From NCBI GenBank assembly GCA_030704615.1, contig CM060733.1, forward strand, positions 65,286,001 to 65,350,000: a DNA stretch of 64,000 nucleotides, read 5' to 3'. The notes under the pieces are model-generated. The model had not been told where the DNA came from, made no database searches, and saw nothing but the letters and a program-made list of their open reading frames with translations. The DNA comes from Takakia lepidozioides. Its lineage: Eukaryota; Streptophyta; Takakiopsida; Takakiales; Takakiaceae. The translations under genes and the position numbers were made by a program. Positions 51,610-61,990 of this stretch are shown piece by piece (position 1 is the first letter of the stretch; the number at the start of each line of letters is the position of its first letter).

Positions 51610-54489
51610 CATTAGTGCATCAAGATGAAAGGCCTTGAAGCTGGTAAGCAGGTGCACACTCTACATTATCCAAAGTGGATTCATGCCAAATATTTTTCGA
51701 CTCAACACCCTTGTCAAGATGTATGTTAAGTGCGGGAGCATCATGGATGCTCACCAAGTGTTCAACAGAATGCCTCAACCATCTTTGATCACGTGGAATA
51801 TAACGTTGGCAGGATTTACCAAGCATGCGTGTGGTATGAATGCTTTGGAAACCTATAAGCAAATGATGCGGGAAGGGGTGAAGCCCAACCACATCACGTT
51901 CGTTTGTGTTTGCAACACGTGTGCAAGCCTGGGAGCCCTGGAAAAGGGGAAAGAGGTCCATGATGACATCGTCAAAGCTGGAATTGTACCAGATGTCATT
52001 CTGAACGAGATGTGGTGTCGTGGAGCGTGATGCTTGCAGCACAGCAGGGACGTGGGGTGGAGGCTTTGGAGACCTATGAACAAATGATGGGGGAAGAGGT
52101 GAAGCCCAACCACATGTCGCAGCCTTTTGCCTTGAGGGCAGGGGGGTCGGGACACAAGAGGGGCTGCCCATGTGGTGGGGGCAGTGGCAGCAATAGGTAT
52201 GGGGGGCTGAAGCACCCTTGAGTGCCCAAGGCACTCAAGGAGGCGGAGGCGCTCACTAGGTGGAGCCCCGCACACCGGGTTGCGATGGGGGTGGCTCCAC
52301 AAGGGGTGGTGGTAGCTTAGCGGGACTTAGTGGGGGTGGCATAGGACTCACCCTGGGGCGGAGACCTCGTGGTGGGAGTCGTGGGGAGTCTTGGGACTCA
52401 TCACGGTCCATAGGGGCCGTGGTGGGTGGGCCAAGACTCACCGCGACTCATCACCGGGAGTCGAGGGTGTTCGTGGTGGTTCGCCATAAAATGGCATGGT
52501 TGTTTGTGAAACCCCCGCGGACAGCTACAGAAGTATATATAGGGAGTAGTAACCCCGAGAACGGTGCAAGCCCGTTGGTGACCAAAAACTAGTGAGTAAG
52601 CGAGCGAGCCGGAAAGCGACCAAAGAGGGGAGCTGTTCCGGACTGCCAACTACCAAAGGGAATTCCGCTGGTTCCAAATCGTTGGAGGGTTCTTTTGGAG
52701 ATCAAAGGGGGACCGTTATGCCCCGGTGAGCAGCCGGAGCTCCAAGTTGGCCCGGCGGCCAGGTTGGGAGTTAGGCGCGCGCATCAAGTGAGTAACTATG
52801 ACTTGAGGGGGGAGCTTACCGAAGTGAGGTGCGCGACACCACATCACGTTTGTGTGCGTTTGCAATGCGTGTGCAAGCCTGGGAGCTCTGGAAAAGGGCA
52901 AAGAGGCCCATGGCGACATCGTCAGAGCTGGAATTGTACCCGATGTCATTCTGAACAATGCCCTTGTGGACATGTATGCCAAATGTGGGAGCACCGGGAT
53001 GCGAAGGCAGTGTTCAACAATATGGCTGAATGAAATGTGGTGTCATGGAACGCGATGCTTGTAGGGCATGCACAGCAGGGGCGCGGGATGGAGGCTTCGG
53101 AGACCTGTGAGCAGATGATGGGGGAAGGGGTGAAGCCCGAGCACATCACATCTGTGCATTTGCAAGCCTGGTAGCCCTGGAAAAGGGCAAAGAGGTGCAT
53201 GGTTGTATCGCAAAAGCTGCCAGATGTGATTCTGAATGATATCCTCGTGGGCATGTATGCAAAATGTGGGTGCATTGAGGATGCGGAGGGAGTGTTTGAC
53301 AGTATGGCTGAACGAGATTTGGTAGATATTGTGGAGTGCGATGATTGCAGGGTATGCACAGCAAGGGCGCGGGATGGAGGCTTTGGAGACCTATGAGCAA
53401 ATGATGGGGGAAGGGGTAAAGCCTGACCACATCACATTTGTTTCCATTTGCAATGCGTGTGCAAGCAGCCCTGGAAAAGGGCAAAGAGGTCCATGGTGAC
53501 ATTGTCAAAGCTGAAATTGTACACTGCCCTAGTGGACATGTATGCCAAATGTGGGTGCATTGAGATGCGAAGAGAGAGTTCCACAATATGGCTGAACGAA
53601 ATGTGGTGTCGTGGAACGCGATGATCACAGGATATGCCCAACATAGGGAGGTCCTGCAACTATTGAAGGAATGTAAAATAATGGCTTGAAGCCGGACAGT
53701 CTCACCTTTATATGTGTTCTCTCTGCATGCAGCCACTCTGGCCTAGAATGAAGGAAATCAAGATCATGGTGTCATTCAGACAGTAAAGCACTTTGGCAGT
53801 ATGGTGGAGCTTCTTGGACGTGCGGGACAACTGGATGAGGCAGTGGATCTAATTAGTAAGATGCCAATCAATCCAGATGTTGTGGTGTGGAAGGCCTTGC
53901 TTGGTGCCTGCAGAATCCATGGCAATGTGGAGATGGCTGAACGTGCGGCAACATCTATCCTCAAATGGGATGAACAGGATGCCGCGACTTATGTGTTGTT
54001 ATCAAACATCTATGTTGCAGCTGGCAGGTAGGATGATACTACAAAAGTGAGAAGAATGATGAAGGTCAGAAGGGTTAGAAAGGAGCCAGGTCGCTGCTGC
54101 ATTAAGGTTGGCAGGGTGCACACCTTCGTTGTAGATGACAAGTTGCATCCCAGAATTAAGGAAATCCATGCTGAGCTGAGAAGATTGTCTGGGCAGATGA
54201 AAGGAGGCGGGTATTGCCTGACACACGCTTTGAATTGCATGATGTGGGGGAGGAGGAAAAAGAATTTTCTGTTTGCCACCACAGTGAGAAGCTGGCCATT
54301 GGTTTTGGGCTGATCAGCATGACCCCTAGGACGGCTCTCCGTCTCATCAGAAATCTTCGAGTGTGTGGTGACTGCCACACCTCCACCAAATTCATCTCAA
54401 AGATTGTTGGCCGAGCAATTGTTGTATGGGACGCTAACCACTTTCACCACTTTCAAGATGAAATTTGTTCTTGTGGTGATTACTGGTGA
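51610..54489 (+). pseudogene. PLS-class pentatricopeptide repeat protein with E and DYW domains
   Basis: PPR motifs start in the frame at 51635-52030 (LNTLVKMYVKCGSIMDAHQVF, TYKQMMREGVKPNHITF). They recur as near-identical blocks after 52839, 53112 and 53397. The E domain (53801-54031) has LLGRAGQLDEAVDLI and ATYVLLSNIY. A TAG at 54029 replaces the usual Trp of the GRW motif. The DYW domain follows a frameshift near 54214 and has HSEKLAIGF (HxE), CGDCH, CSCGDYW and a TGA at 54487. Intact relatives are organelle C-to-U RNA editing factors. An 82-bp deletion near 52010, frameshifts and a solo LTR show this copy is dead. Confidence 0.85.
52115..52838 (+). mobile_element. Solo LTR inserted in the PPR gene, 5-bp TSD
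   Basis: The 724-bp LTR starts TGTCGCAGCC and ends GCGCGACA. CCACA at 52110-52114 and 52839-52843 is a perfect target duplication. The PPR reading frame is collinear on both sides (VKPNH before, ITFVCVC after). It is a product of LTR-LTR recombination. Confidence 0.92.
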
Positions 54490-55655
54490 AAGGATGTTTT
54501 CTTGGCAAGATGCAAGTGGCTTGCTTCATTCATTGATCCGTGTAGCTACTCAGACCATCCACCATTTCCTGAGAGTCTTGACCATCATGTATTGCCAAAG
54601 AGGGCTGGAGGATCAGATGAGGGTTTGAGAGATTCAACAAAAATCATTAACGGAGGGTGGCTGAACACTGGGGATCTTCTACTGCTCACAGTCCCGAATG
54701 TGCATGGATTAACGAAGGGAAAGTCCAAAACACTAGATGGGATGCCTTCCCAAGTCCTCACCCATGCATTTTGTTCCTGTCAACAATGGCTGGGATGCTA
54801 TCCCTTGCAATACTACAGTTAATGATGAACACAATCTGTCAGGTGGGTGGTCACCCTCCAACACTGCGATGGACCCCAATTGGGTTCCTTCTGGGACGTA
54901 AACAGACAAGAATTGTGGCTGGCCAGTCATGGAAGCAAATGACAATGTCAATGCCATGCCATCACAAGGCCTCACTAGTATGGACCGGCTAAGAGTTTTT
55001 AATATGACTATGAGTGTTATTAGCATAAAACATTTTGTGGAGTAAAATAAAATAAGTGAAAGAAAATAAATGGATTATATTGGTAAAATATAAAAGTACA
55101 TATCCAATTAACCCTTCTCTGTTTACTAGGTTCAGATGGATTCCACTAACTTTTGCATATGACAATAATTTTCACTCTTTCTTCCTCACTATAATGAAAG
55201 GGGCCTGATTTGTGAGAAGTAGCTTCCCGTTTTTTTTTTTGTTTTTTTTTTCTTCTTATTGAAAGTCTTAGGTGTCTACCTATCGTAATGCAGCTTAGTC
55301 TTAGTGGCAATCTTTATGTGCTTCCAATTGATATCAGACTTGTCAAACTTTGGGGATGCCGAAGAGGAGGGACCAGCAGGATTTCGACTCTCTTTGCTTT
55401 GAAAAATAAAAATGATATGATAGCTTCGGCAACACTCCGTCGTTTTTCTTCCGGATCGAAAACAATAAAATATGGGATGTATGTATATAACACCATGGGG
55501 ATGATCCACCCCTTTTTGTGAAAATTTGAGAGCGTGGGAATTCGTCGCTAATAGTGTGGAGCAACGCGAAGCCCTAGTTTTTGATTATATCCTTCAAGAT
55601 TTTCAGATCCCTGGAGCTCTATAAGGATAGCTGACTTGGCCTCAATGAATATCCC
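54490..55655. other. Downstream of the PPR gene, no gene recognised
   Basis: The stretch becomes AT-rich with T runs near 55230-55255. Short frames on both strands (55276-55564) overlap and show no family signal. Part is probably former 3-prime UTR. Confidence 0.4.
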
Positions 55656-55800
55656 AGGACTTTTTGGTTATGATTGAATTATACCTTGGAGGTGGGGGGT
55701 TCAAATCTTGTTGCCAGCAATCTCTTATAGTTAGTTTTCTTGTTACAGGTTGTTGCGTCAGATCCATATAAGTAGTTAGATACGTACATTTGCATCAACT
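55656..55800 (+). repeat. tRNA-like SINE copy 1
   Basis: GGACTTTTTGG-type head, then GGAGGTGGGGGGTTCAAATC with a B-box-like sequence. It aligns with the copy at 55810. Confidence 0.5.
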
Positions 55801-55809
55801 AAAATCATC

Positions 55810-55930
55810 ATGGACTTAATGGTTAAGACACTAGACCATATCTCGGAGGTGGGGTGTTCAAATCCTTCCGCAGGCACTTACCTCTTGTGGTTAATTTTAC
55901 TTTTCTAAGAGTGTCAGTTGATTGGATACA
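55810..55930 (+). repeat. tRNA-like SINE copy 2
   Basis: TGGACTTAATGG (A-box-like, 55811) and GTGTTCAAATCC (B-box-like, about 55853) are separated by about 35 bp. The shared GGAGGTGGGG and the tail CTCTT(A/G)T(A/G)GTTA relate it to copy 1. It is not a functional tRNA gene: no cloverleaf could be assembled. Confidence 0.5.
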
Positions 55931-56030
55931 TATAGAATTGCTTAACTCACTATTCTTTACTTACATAAATTAATTGGGATTATAGAATTGCTTAATCGAC
56001 TATTCTTTACTTACATAAATTAATTGGGAT
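55931..56030. repeat. Tandem duplication, 50 bp x 2
   Basis: TATAGAATTGCTTAA starts both units (55931, 55981). They are identical except for three positions just after the start. The high identity suggests a recent event. Confidence 0.9.
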
Positions 56031-57067
56031 TGGTATAAACTAAGTAAATAAATATATCTATATTCTAAACTTGAATATATATATAAACAGAAATATTCAC
56101 AAAGAAAATAAACATTAAGATTGGTTAGCAGAAATTAAATTATGTTGTTTGCCTAATAAATACTAATTGCTTTTGAATGTATTTCACGGGCAAAACGGGC
56201 AGGGTCCAAAAAATTTGACGATGAAACGTGGCGACGATGACGTGGCACTATGGCACCCCATTCCTGCTCTATGCTAAACAAGCTTCCGACCTTCGGTCAT
56301 CGCTAGAATTCACTATAAAGTGCGGAGACTAAGTCCCTCACGTTCTATTCAATATAAATCGTGATGTTAACTAATTAATACGATACATGAGCGTAGATTG
56401 TGAAAGGTGCGATGGTGTCTATTCAGCCCGAAAGGTCAATTCCTGACTCACGATTCTGGTTTTTTTTTTTTTTTCAATCCTTGCTTACCACGACGCTTCA
56501 CTGTCTGCCATTGCGGTCTAGATGCTTGCGCTCACACATTAAGAGTTGAAAATCCCGTCAAAACCAGCCTGTCAGTACTCTCAATGCCGTCAATTTTTAG
56601 GATCTATTTTTGCGTTTTCAATACTCTGGTATCAGTCCGAACCATGTTCATAATTTACAGGGTTTACACTATACAATGTCTACGCAAGACACGTTTCAAA
56701 TCGTGTATAAATGTACTATTTTCCACTCCTCTCATCGCTTCATAATACAAGTTCATACAACAAATGATTACACTCACCCGTTGGCTTATAAGTAACTGAT
56801 CCCGTTGTCAATGCCCTCACTTTCAAAATTCATAACTCATCACCACCTTCTTGGTTTCTCGGGTTCTAAATGAGGTTCTAGAGTATTAGTTTAATTCTCT
56901 AAGACCATGAATTGATTTTCTTCGACATCCTTAGCAGGTCCTCCATAAAGCAAATTGTGTTTGCAAATAAAAATAAAAATAAACAAGAACTCACAATCTG
57001 TCAGAGTGTTTTAATCCTATGACAGTATTAAATTGTCATTTACCACCCCTCGTCTGCCCCGTCCACC
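56031..57067. other. AT-rich, no gene recognised
   Basis: Apart from ACGTGGC motifs near 56227-56242, I see nothing identifiable. Confidence 0.4.
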
Positions 57068-57962
57068 ATGGCTTGCCTTACATCTCTGGTGTTATTGGGG
57101 GTCAGGATCTCCAACTCCCACTGTCCACACCATCCAATAATCTCACAAGCACTCCATTGTGAGTCAACACAAAAGCAACAAAAACAAGCCAAATCCCTCC
57201 TCATCAGTTTGTTAGTATCGCCACTAGGGACTGATCTCACCGAATGCACTTTTTGGGTTCCCTTGGCCGTGGGCCTCCTTCTCATTTATCCTCACCTCCG
57301 GAACCCTCCGAAGCTTCTCTCTGCCCTGAAGCTGTTGGAGTATGGGGACGAGCAGATTTGGCCATTTAATATGGATATCCTGCAAGATCAGCAGGAACAG
57401 ATTAAGAAGAAGGGGGGTTTTGTTCCATTTCCCTGGGAAATTGAAGGATTGTAGTTGGGTTCGTGAATGGGTTATCAAGAGCACTTGGGTGCGGGTGGTT
57501 GTCTCAAACAACTCTTCTGTCAAGCCATGGGTAGAAGATTCTTTGCTGTTATGTTTGAAGACCCTTCCGTTGCGGATAGGCTCTGGCGTCCAATCCCATT
57601 ATGTCTTAGCAACGAGTGAATGTTTCCCCTTGGTCTCCCGATTCACTACAACAGATCCCGGCTTTAAGGTCTGCCACATTTGCCCAGTCGTAGCATATAT
57701 GTCTGCAAAATGCAAGGGGGCAGTCTTGGTTGCCAATTGTGACCACCAGAAGTCGTATATGCCACCTTGTACCTCTGCTCGTCAGGATCTGCGGTCAAAC
57801 ACATTTGACCAGATAAGGGAAGATGGTAGATACGACTACGAGTCATGGCCAAACTGCAACATGATGATGTGGGCATGGGAATGTATGACTGCCAATATTC
57901 ACGACTGCACGTGGCGATTGCCGGTTGCCCAAGGAGTATCTACGTGGACGATGCAAACATAA
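57068..57962 (+). CDS. Unrecognised protein, two overlapping frames
   Basis: Frame 57068-57454 (128 codons, ATG start) contains a hydrophobic stretch (FWVPLAVGLLLIYP, residues about 62-75). Frame 57342-57962 (206 codons) continues in another frame with several Cys/Trp-rich stretches (CNMMMWAWECM). A single shift near 57430 would connect them, or an intron may do so. No known domain was recognised. Confidence 0.3.
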
Positions 57963-58819
57963 ATGGATGAAACAAATGTAGGATGTGATTGCAAATGACG
58001 AAGTGTCAACATATCATTGCTCGCGGTGCACTAAGCCACACCCTGTGAATGAAGGAATGAATGGATGAATGAATGATTAGGATGAATTTGATGAGTGAAC
58101 TAGGATGAATTATGATGAATGTGCTTGAATTTAGGGTTGCTAGGTCGCAGTGTTAAGTATGAGGATAATAAGTAGTAAAAATATTTAACTACTGTTTCAC
58201 TGACCCAACAGATTAACAGTAAACTAATCGACTGCTGGTTAAGGTTAGTGTGAAAAAACAACCGTATTATCTCAACGAATGATACACAAACGCCTTGCTG
58301 ACAACTATTGGATGAACGTATCAAACATAACTTTTGTGCACTGGATGAACGTATGACCGAATGATACAACAAACGCCTTGCTTGCAAATATTGGATGAAA
58401 GTAGGAACGAATGATAATGCAAACGCTAAGCTGGCAGCTATTGGATGAACTGACAGTGAAACTCATTTAAAGATTCATTTTGGATGAATGGATGAAATTA
58501 AAATGGCCAAAAAATGGTAAAATAAATGAATGGATGGATGTATTGATGGAAAACCCAAAATACATCCATCTATTGCTACATTCATCCATCCAGTCATGAG
58601 TAGAGGGGACTTGGCGTTTGTTTGTCTCCCCTGCCATCTATTTGTTTTCTTTGTGTTGAGTTTGACAAACAGGACGGAGCTGTGTTTGCTTTCTTTTAGT
58701 GTCGAGTCTGATCATGAAAGACGTCGAACATGGCGGAGCTATGTTTGTTTTGTGTTAGTGTCGAGTCCGATCATGAGAGACGACGAGCGGAGCTGGTGGA
58801 TAGGGGGCAGACAGGGACT
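57963..58819. repeat. GGATGAATG-rich and short tandem repeats
   Basis: GGATGAA/GAATGAAT motifs are dense at 58030-58110 and 58480-58590. Three diverged units with CGAATGATA, CAAACGC and ATTGGATGAA lie at about 58276, 58355 and 58404. A duplication of about 60 bp sharing GTGTCGAGTC and GATCATGA lies at 58682-58798. The complementary CATCCATC style appears at 19540-19680. Confidence 0.6.
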
Positions 58820-58828
58820 CAAACCCTA

Positions 58829-58998
58829 GAATCGGGGCATAAAGATGTGGTGCACGATGTGGCCATCGACTACTATGGGAAGCGGCTGGCCACCTTCACG
58901 ATGGACAACCGCAATCGCAAGGTGTGCATGTACGATGTGAAGAAGTTTGTCCATCCTGCAAATGTGGGCTCTTGACGACTGTTAGTACCATGATTTGG
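58829..58998 (+). pseudogene. SEC13-like WD40 fragment joined to unknown sequence
   Basis: ESGHKDVVHDVAIDYYGKRL matches the first blade of SEC13 (COPII and nuclear pore coat), where GH..(V/M)IHD..LDYYGKRLAT is characteristic. It passes into DNRNRKV and YDVKKFVHPA, which recur at 59314-59386 and, in part, 47551-47621. Only one exon-sized piece is present, so it is a captured or duplicated fragment. Confidence 0.5.
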
Positions 58999-59274
58999 TA
59001 TTCTTCCTGCTGTTTACAAGGTTCTTCGGAGAGTCAGCTTGGTCTTAGCATGTCGTGTTTCAATCTCCGCTCGCTCAGCTGCACTATGGTGGTTCTCATG
59101 GACCAATCCGACATTACCGGACTACAGACACAAGCAGCACACACAAGAGGTCCGTTTGGGTTCATGGTCAGTCCTCCATGGGTCATGACACAAGGTCGAG
59201 GACAATGTGGTGAGGGCACCTTCTTCTTCGACCTTTTGCCCTCTCATCAGACTCGGCCATAAATTTGCAGCATG

Positions 59275-59386
59275 GAGCAGAGCTGGCTTGAGTTTTTTAA
59301 AGATCCTTCACGATGGTGCGACAACCGCAATCGCAAGGTGTGGTTTTTCTTAATGTACGATATGAAGAAGTTTGTCCATCCTGCTG
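59275..59386 (+). pseudogene. OSB-like PDF-motif fragment plus VKKFVHPA-type segment
   Basis: WLEFFKDPSRWCDNRNRKV resembles the start of the OSB PDF motif (W..FF.DP.QWWDNR.NK). It is followed by MYDMKKFVHPA, shared with 58922-58960. At 59387 the sequence switches to antisense RT of the MTase element. It is a junction filler rather than a gene. Confidence 0.45.
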
Positions 59387-59909
59387 GTGATATCCGGATC
59401 GTAAATCCAAAGTGCTAAAGACCTTGGCATGCCCAATGGCATCAAAGATCTCCTCTGGTGTTGGCATAGCATACCTATCGGACTTGGTCTGACGATTTAC
59501 AGGCCGGTAATCACCGCACATACGTCTCCGTCCAATTGCCATAGACATCCTTCTTGGCTGGCATCACTGTGGCTGAAGCATACTCTCCCCCAGATAGCTC
59601 CACCAAACCAGCCTCCCAAAGGTCCTGAGTTCTCATTTGAATCAAGGACCTCTCCATGTCACTGTATCTATAGGGTCTCCAAAAGATTGGCGTGTCAGTA
59701 GCCAATTCAATGCGAATCTCTTGACCCTTCAGTGCTCCTAAGTCCTTCAAACTGAAGGCAAAGCAGTTCTTGTAAGCCCTCAAGAACGGCCGTATACGTC
59801 GTCTCTCTCCTCCGGTGACTATAGGTCCAACATCAGGCTCCCAGTTGTCCTCCGTGACTGCAACCTTGAGTCCAGCAGGCTTAGAGGTAGAAGACTCGTC
59901 CCGTGGTTG
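59387..59909 (-). pseudogene. RT N-terminus of the MTase-retroelement (copy 1)
   Basis: One frame from the TAG at 59910-59912 to about 59511 reads SSTSKPAGLKVAVTEDNWEP, RAYKNCFAF, KGQEIRIEL, RPYRYSDMERSLIQ and ELSGGEYASATVMPAKKDVYG. After a frameshift near 59540 come RRMCGDYRPVN, RYAMPTPEE and LDLRSGYHQ, the start of a Ty3/gypsy RT. It ends at 59387, before the YIDD box. Confidence 0.8.
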
Positions 59910-59912
59910 CTA
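59904..59912 (-). other. TAG-CAACCA leaky-stop context between MTase and RT (copy 1)
   Basis: TAG followed by CAACCA fits CARYYA. It is in frame with the RT below it. Between this site and the MTase stop at 60167 the copy has a frame change, unlike copy 2, where MTase, TAG and the start of the RT region share one frame. Confidence 0.5.
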
Positions 59913-60166
59913 TGCTACAACCTCTTGAGCAGTACTCCTTTCCTGCTCAGTCGATGACAAGGCCTGATCCTGCCCCATCATGTCATCATTGAGAACCTCC
60001 TCAACCCGAGAAGAATCCCCAACCTCATCCATCACAGCTGCCTTGGCTGCCAACTCCCTCTGGACCTCGAGCACCTCCCACGTGTGTCATGGATGTCTAC
60101 ACCCCGTTGTCCTCACCGGCTCGCCCCCACTCGCTACCTATATCGTCTCGGTAGGCAGAGAGACCG

Positions 60167-61318
60167 TCAAGGACTCCGCACTCTACGTTGCTCAGCCATA
60201 GCCAAGCTGATAATCCAGGTCAAGCAATTGATATCCATTGCTTGCCCCAACACCTGACGACGTGATGCCTCAGAAAGAGAAGGCACCGTCGTGGTCCCAG
60301 TGGAAAACCCCATAGCCCACTCTCGCTCGTCGGCATTAGGCTCCACTAACTGCTGCAACTGAGCATCCCACAGGTGGCCAGGTCCACCATCCCGAAAAGC
60401 ATGGGATCCTGGGAAGCTGAGCAGTGTAGGTAATGCTGCTCGTGGTTGACCCACCCTGTTGACCACTGCCAAAGGCGAATGGTCATCGTGTCTCACACGT
60501 TGAGACTGCCTCCCTGTGTCCAAAATACCATCCACTGTGAGGTGTGCTGGCCGCTGCACCCCATCAAATGCACGCTTGAGCAGTGCGGGTGACATCAAGT
60601 TAGTCCACCATAACCGTGGACGATGAGCCTGTGATCCCACTGCAGCTGCATCCAGCAACACTGCTGACCCAAGCCACGACCGGACTTGATGCACACTGGC
60701 CATCACCTTGGCCCGAGAATCACCCATCAGTGGCACATTCTCCAAGATGTATGCTGGAGATACAGCGTGATGAAGTTGCAAGTGGCGCAAAATGCACACC
60801 ATCTCCCAAAACAGACCCGTCCTCAAGTCTTGCAATCCATTGCCATGCCCGGCTGATGAATGCCCTTGGCAGGGCCAACCTGCCACTACCAGATCAATGG
60901 AGCCAACCTGCTCCAAATCCTGTGCCCCTAGCAACGAAATGTCTGCTGGCACGGCCTGCTGATATCCACGAACTGCAGACACCGGCAACAACTCAGGGTA
61001 CTGCTGCACCATCTGAGCAACATGGCGCAGTGAGACGCGCGTCGCAGTCTCATCCCTCTCCACATATAGGTAACGTCGAACTCGTACACCTGCCTGCAGC
61101 ACTGCAGCCAATCCAGTGCTGATCCCGCCAAACAAATCCAGAAGGCATATGCCTTCATCCGGGCACTGCCACACAATAGGTGTGGTGTCCAATGGTGACA
61201 ACTGAGGTGGTCCTGGTGCAATCACCGCACTCTCCTCCTCTCCTAACGGTACGAAAACTTCTACCCAAGCTTGTTGCACCCGTCCATCAGCAGCCTGCTG
61301 CAACTCCTTGCTCGTACC
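60167..61318 (-). CDS. Cytosine-5 DNA methyltransferase domain of a Ty3/gypsy-type retroelement
   Basis: The frame is open from the TAG at 61319 to TGA 60167, 383 codons. Counted from the TTG at 61303: motif I LLDLFGGIS 54-62; Glu82 in YVERDE (motif II); motif IV GWPCQGHS with catalytic Cys145; motif VI ENVP 188-191; motif VIII QAHRPRLWW 225-233; then a target-recognition-like region, EREWAMGF 327-333 and a motif X-like VLGQAMDINCLTW 351-363. The small size and the AHRPR..W.NL region look closest to DNMT3-type enzymes, which is tentative. No ATG precedes motif I (the first is codon 98), so it is probably made as part of a polyprotein. It should transfer methyl from AdoMet to cytosine C5. All core residues I can name are present. 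Confidence 0.88.
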   Translation of the reverse strand, partial: GTSKELQQAADGRVQQAWVEVFVPLGEEESAVIAPGPPQLSPLDTTPIVWQCPDEGICLLDLFGGISTGLAAVLQAGVRVRRYLYVERDETATRVSLRHVAQMVQQYPELLPVSAVRGYQQAVPADISLLGAQDLEQVGSIDLVVAGWPCQGHSSAGHGNGLQDLRTGLFWEMVCILRHLQLHHAVSPAYILENVPLMGDSRAKVMASVHQVRSWLGSAVLLDAAAVGSQAHRPRLWWTNLMSPALLKRAFDGVQRPAHLTVDGILDTGRQSQRVRHDDHSPLAVVNRVGQPRAALPTLLSFPGSHAFRDGGPGHLWDAQLQQLVEPNADEREWAMGFSTGTTTVPSLSEASRRQVLGQAMDINCLTWIISLAMAEQRRVRSP

Positions 61319-61990
61319 CTACAATGGAGTGTGAGCAACCATGGCAGGCAACTCTGCCATACCATGCATGTCATCCTGCTCTGCTGGAGGTGGCACATCC
61401 TCGGCATGGGCATTGCCTTCTAGCAACTCTTCAGGCCAACTAACTGCAGCTGTAAAGGCGGCTAGTGTTGGCATCTTGCCCCGCTGGGCAGCCGCAATAC
61501 CCCCAATGAATGTTACAGGGAGCTGTGCACGGCGACCATCCCCTGACTGCCATCCAGGCCTGTGGGATGCTGACTCCTCCCCTCCTGGTTGGGTATCTGG
61601 ACATCGTAAGACCGCGTCTGTCACAATGGCCTTGGCTCGCATCACTGAGCCATCTCTAGGATGATCCGGCTGTAGTCTAATGGCTAACTGATGCCGTGTC
61701 ATGCCCCGAGCTTGCTCTGATCCTCCCAGAGATGTCTGTATCTGGAAATGACAAGGCTCCATATCCGCCTCCATGAGGCCCAAACCTGCAATAGCAGCTC
61801 TGGCCAACATCAGTGGCTGAGCTCCCGAGTCCAACAAGACCCGAAGTGGCTGGTACTTCTTGCCTGCCGGTCCACTCAAAGTGAAAATGCCATCCTGGTT
61901 GTCTAACAAGACAACTCCAGGTGTCACCATGGCGCGCTCAAAGGCTGGCCTAGCTGGCAACTCCGTCAAACCTGGCAGCTGCAGCTTGCC
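61319..61990 (-). pseudogene. Aspartic protease region of the MTase-retroelement
   Basis: LRVLLDSGAQPLML (DSG at about 61823-61831) is the retropepsin active-site motif. It is followed by GLGLMEAD and a tail rich in Glu and Pro. The frame ends at a TAG (61319-61321) that is directly in frame with the MTase. The connection upstream to the gag/linker frame needs one shift near 61970. Confidence 0.75.

Noticed and set aside
60616-61122. 168-codon plus-strand frame
   Set aside because: It lies opposite the MTase and has no independent signal.
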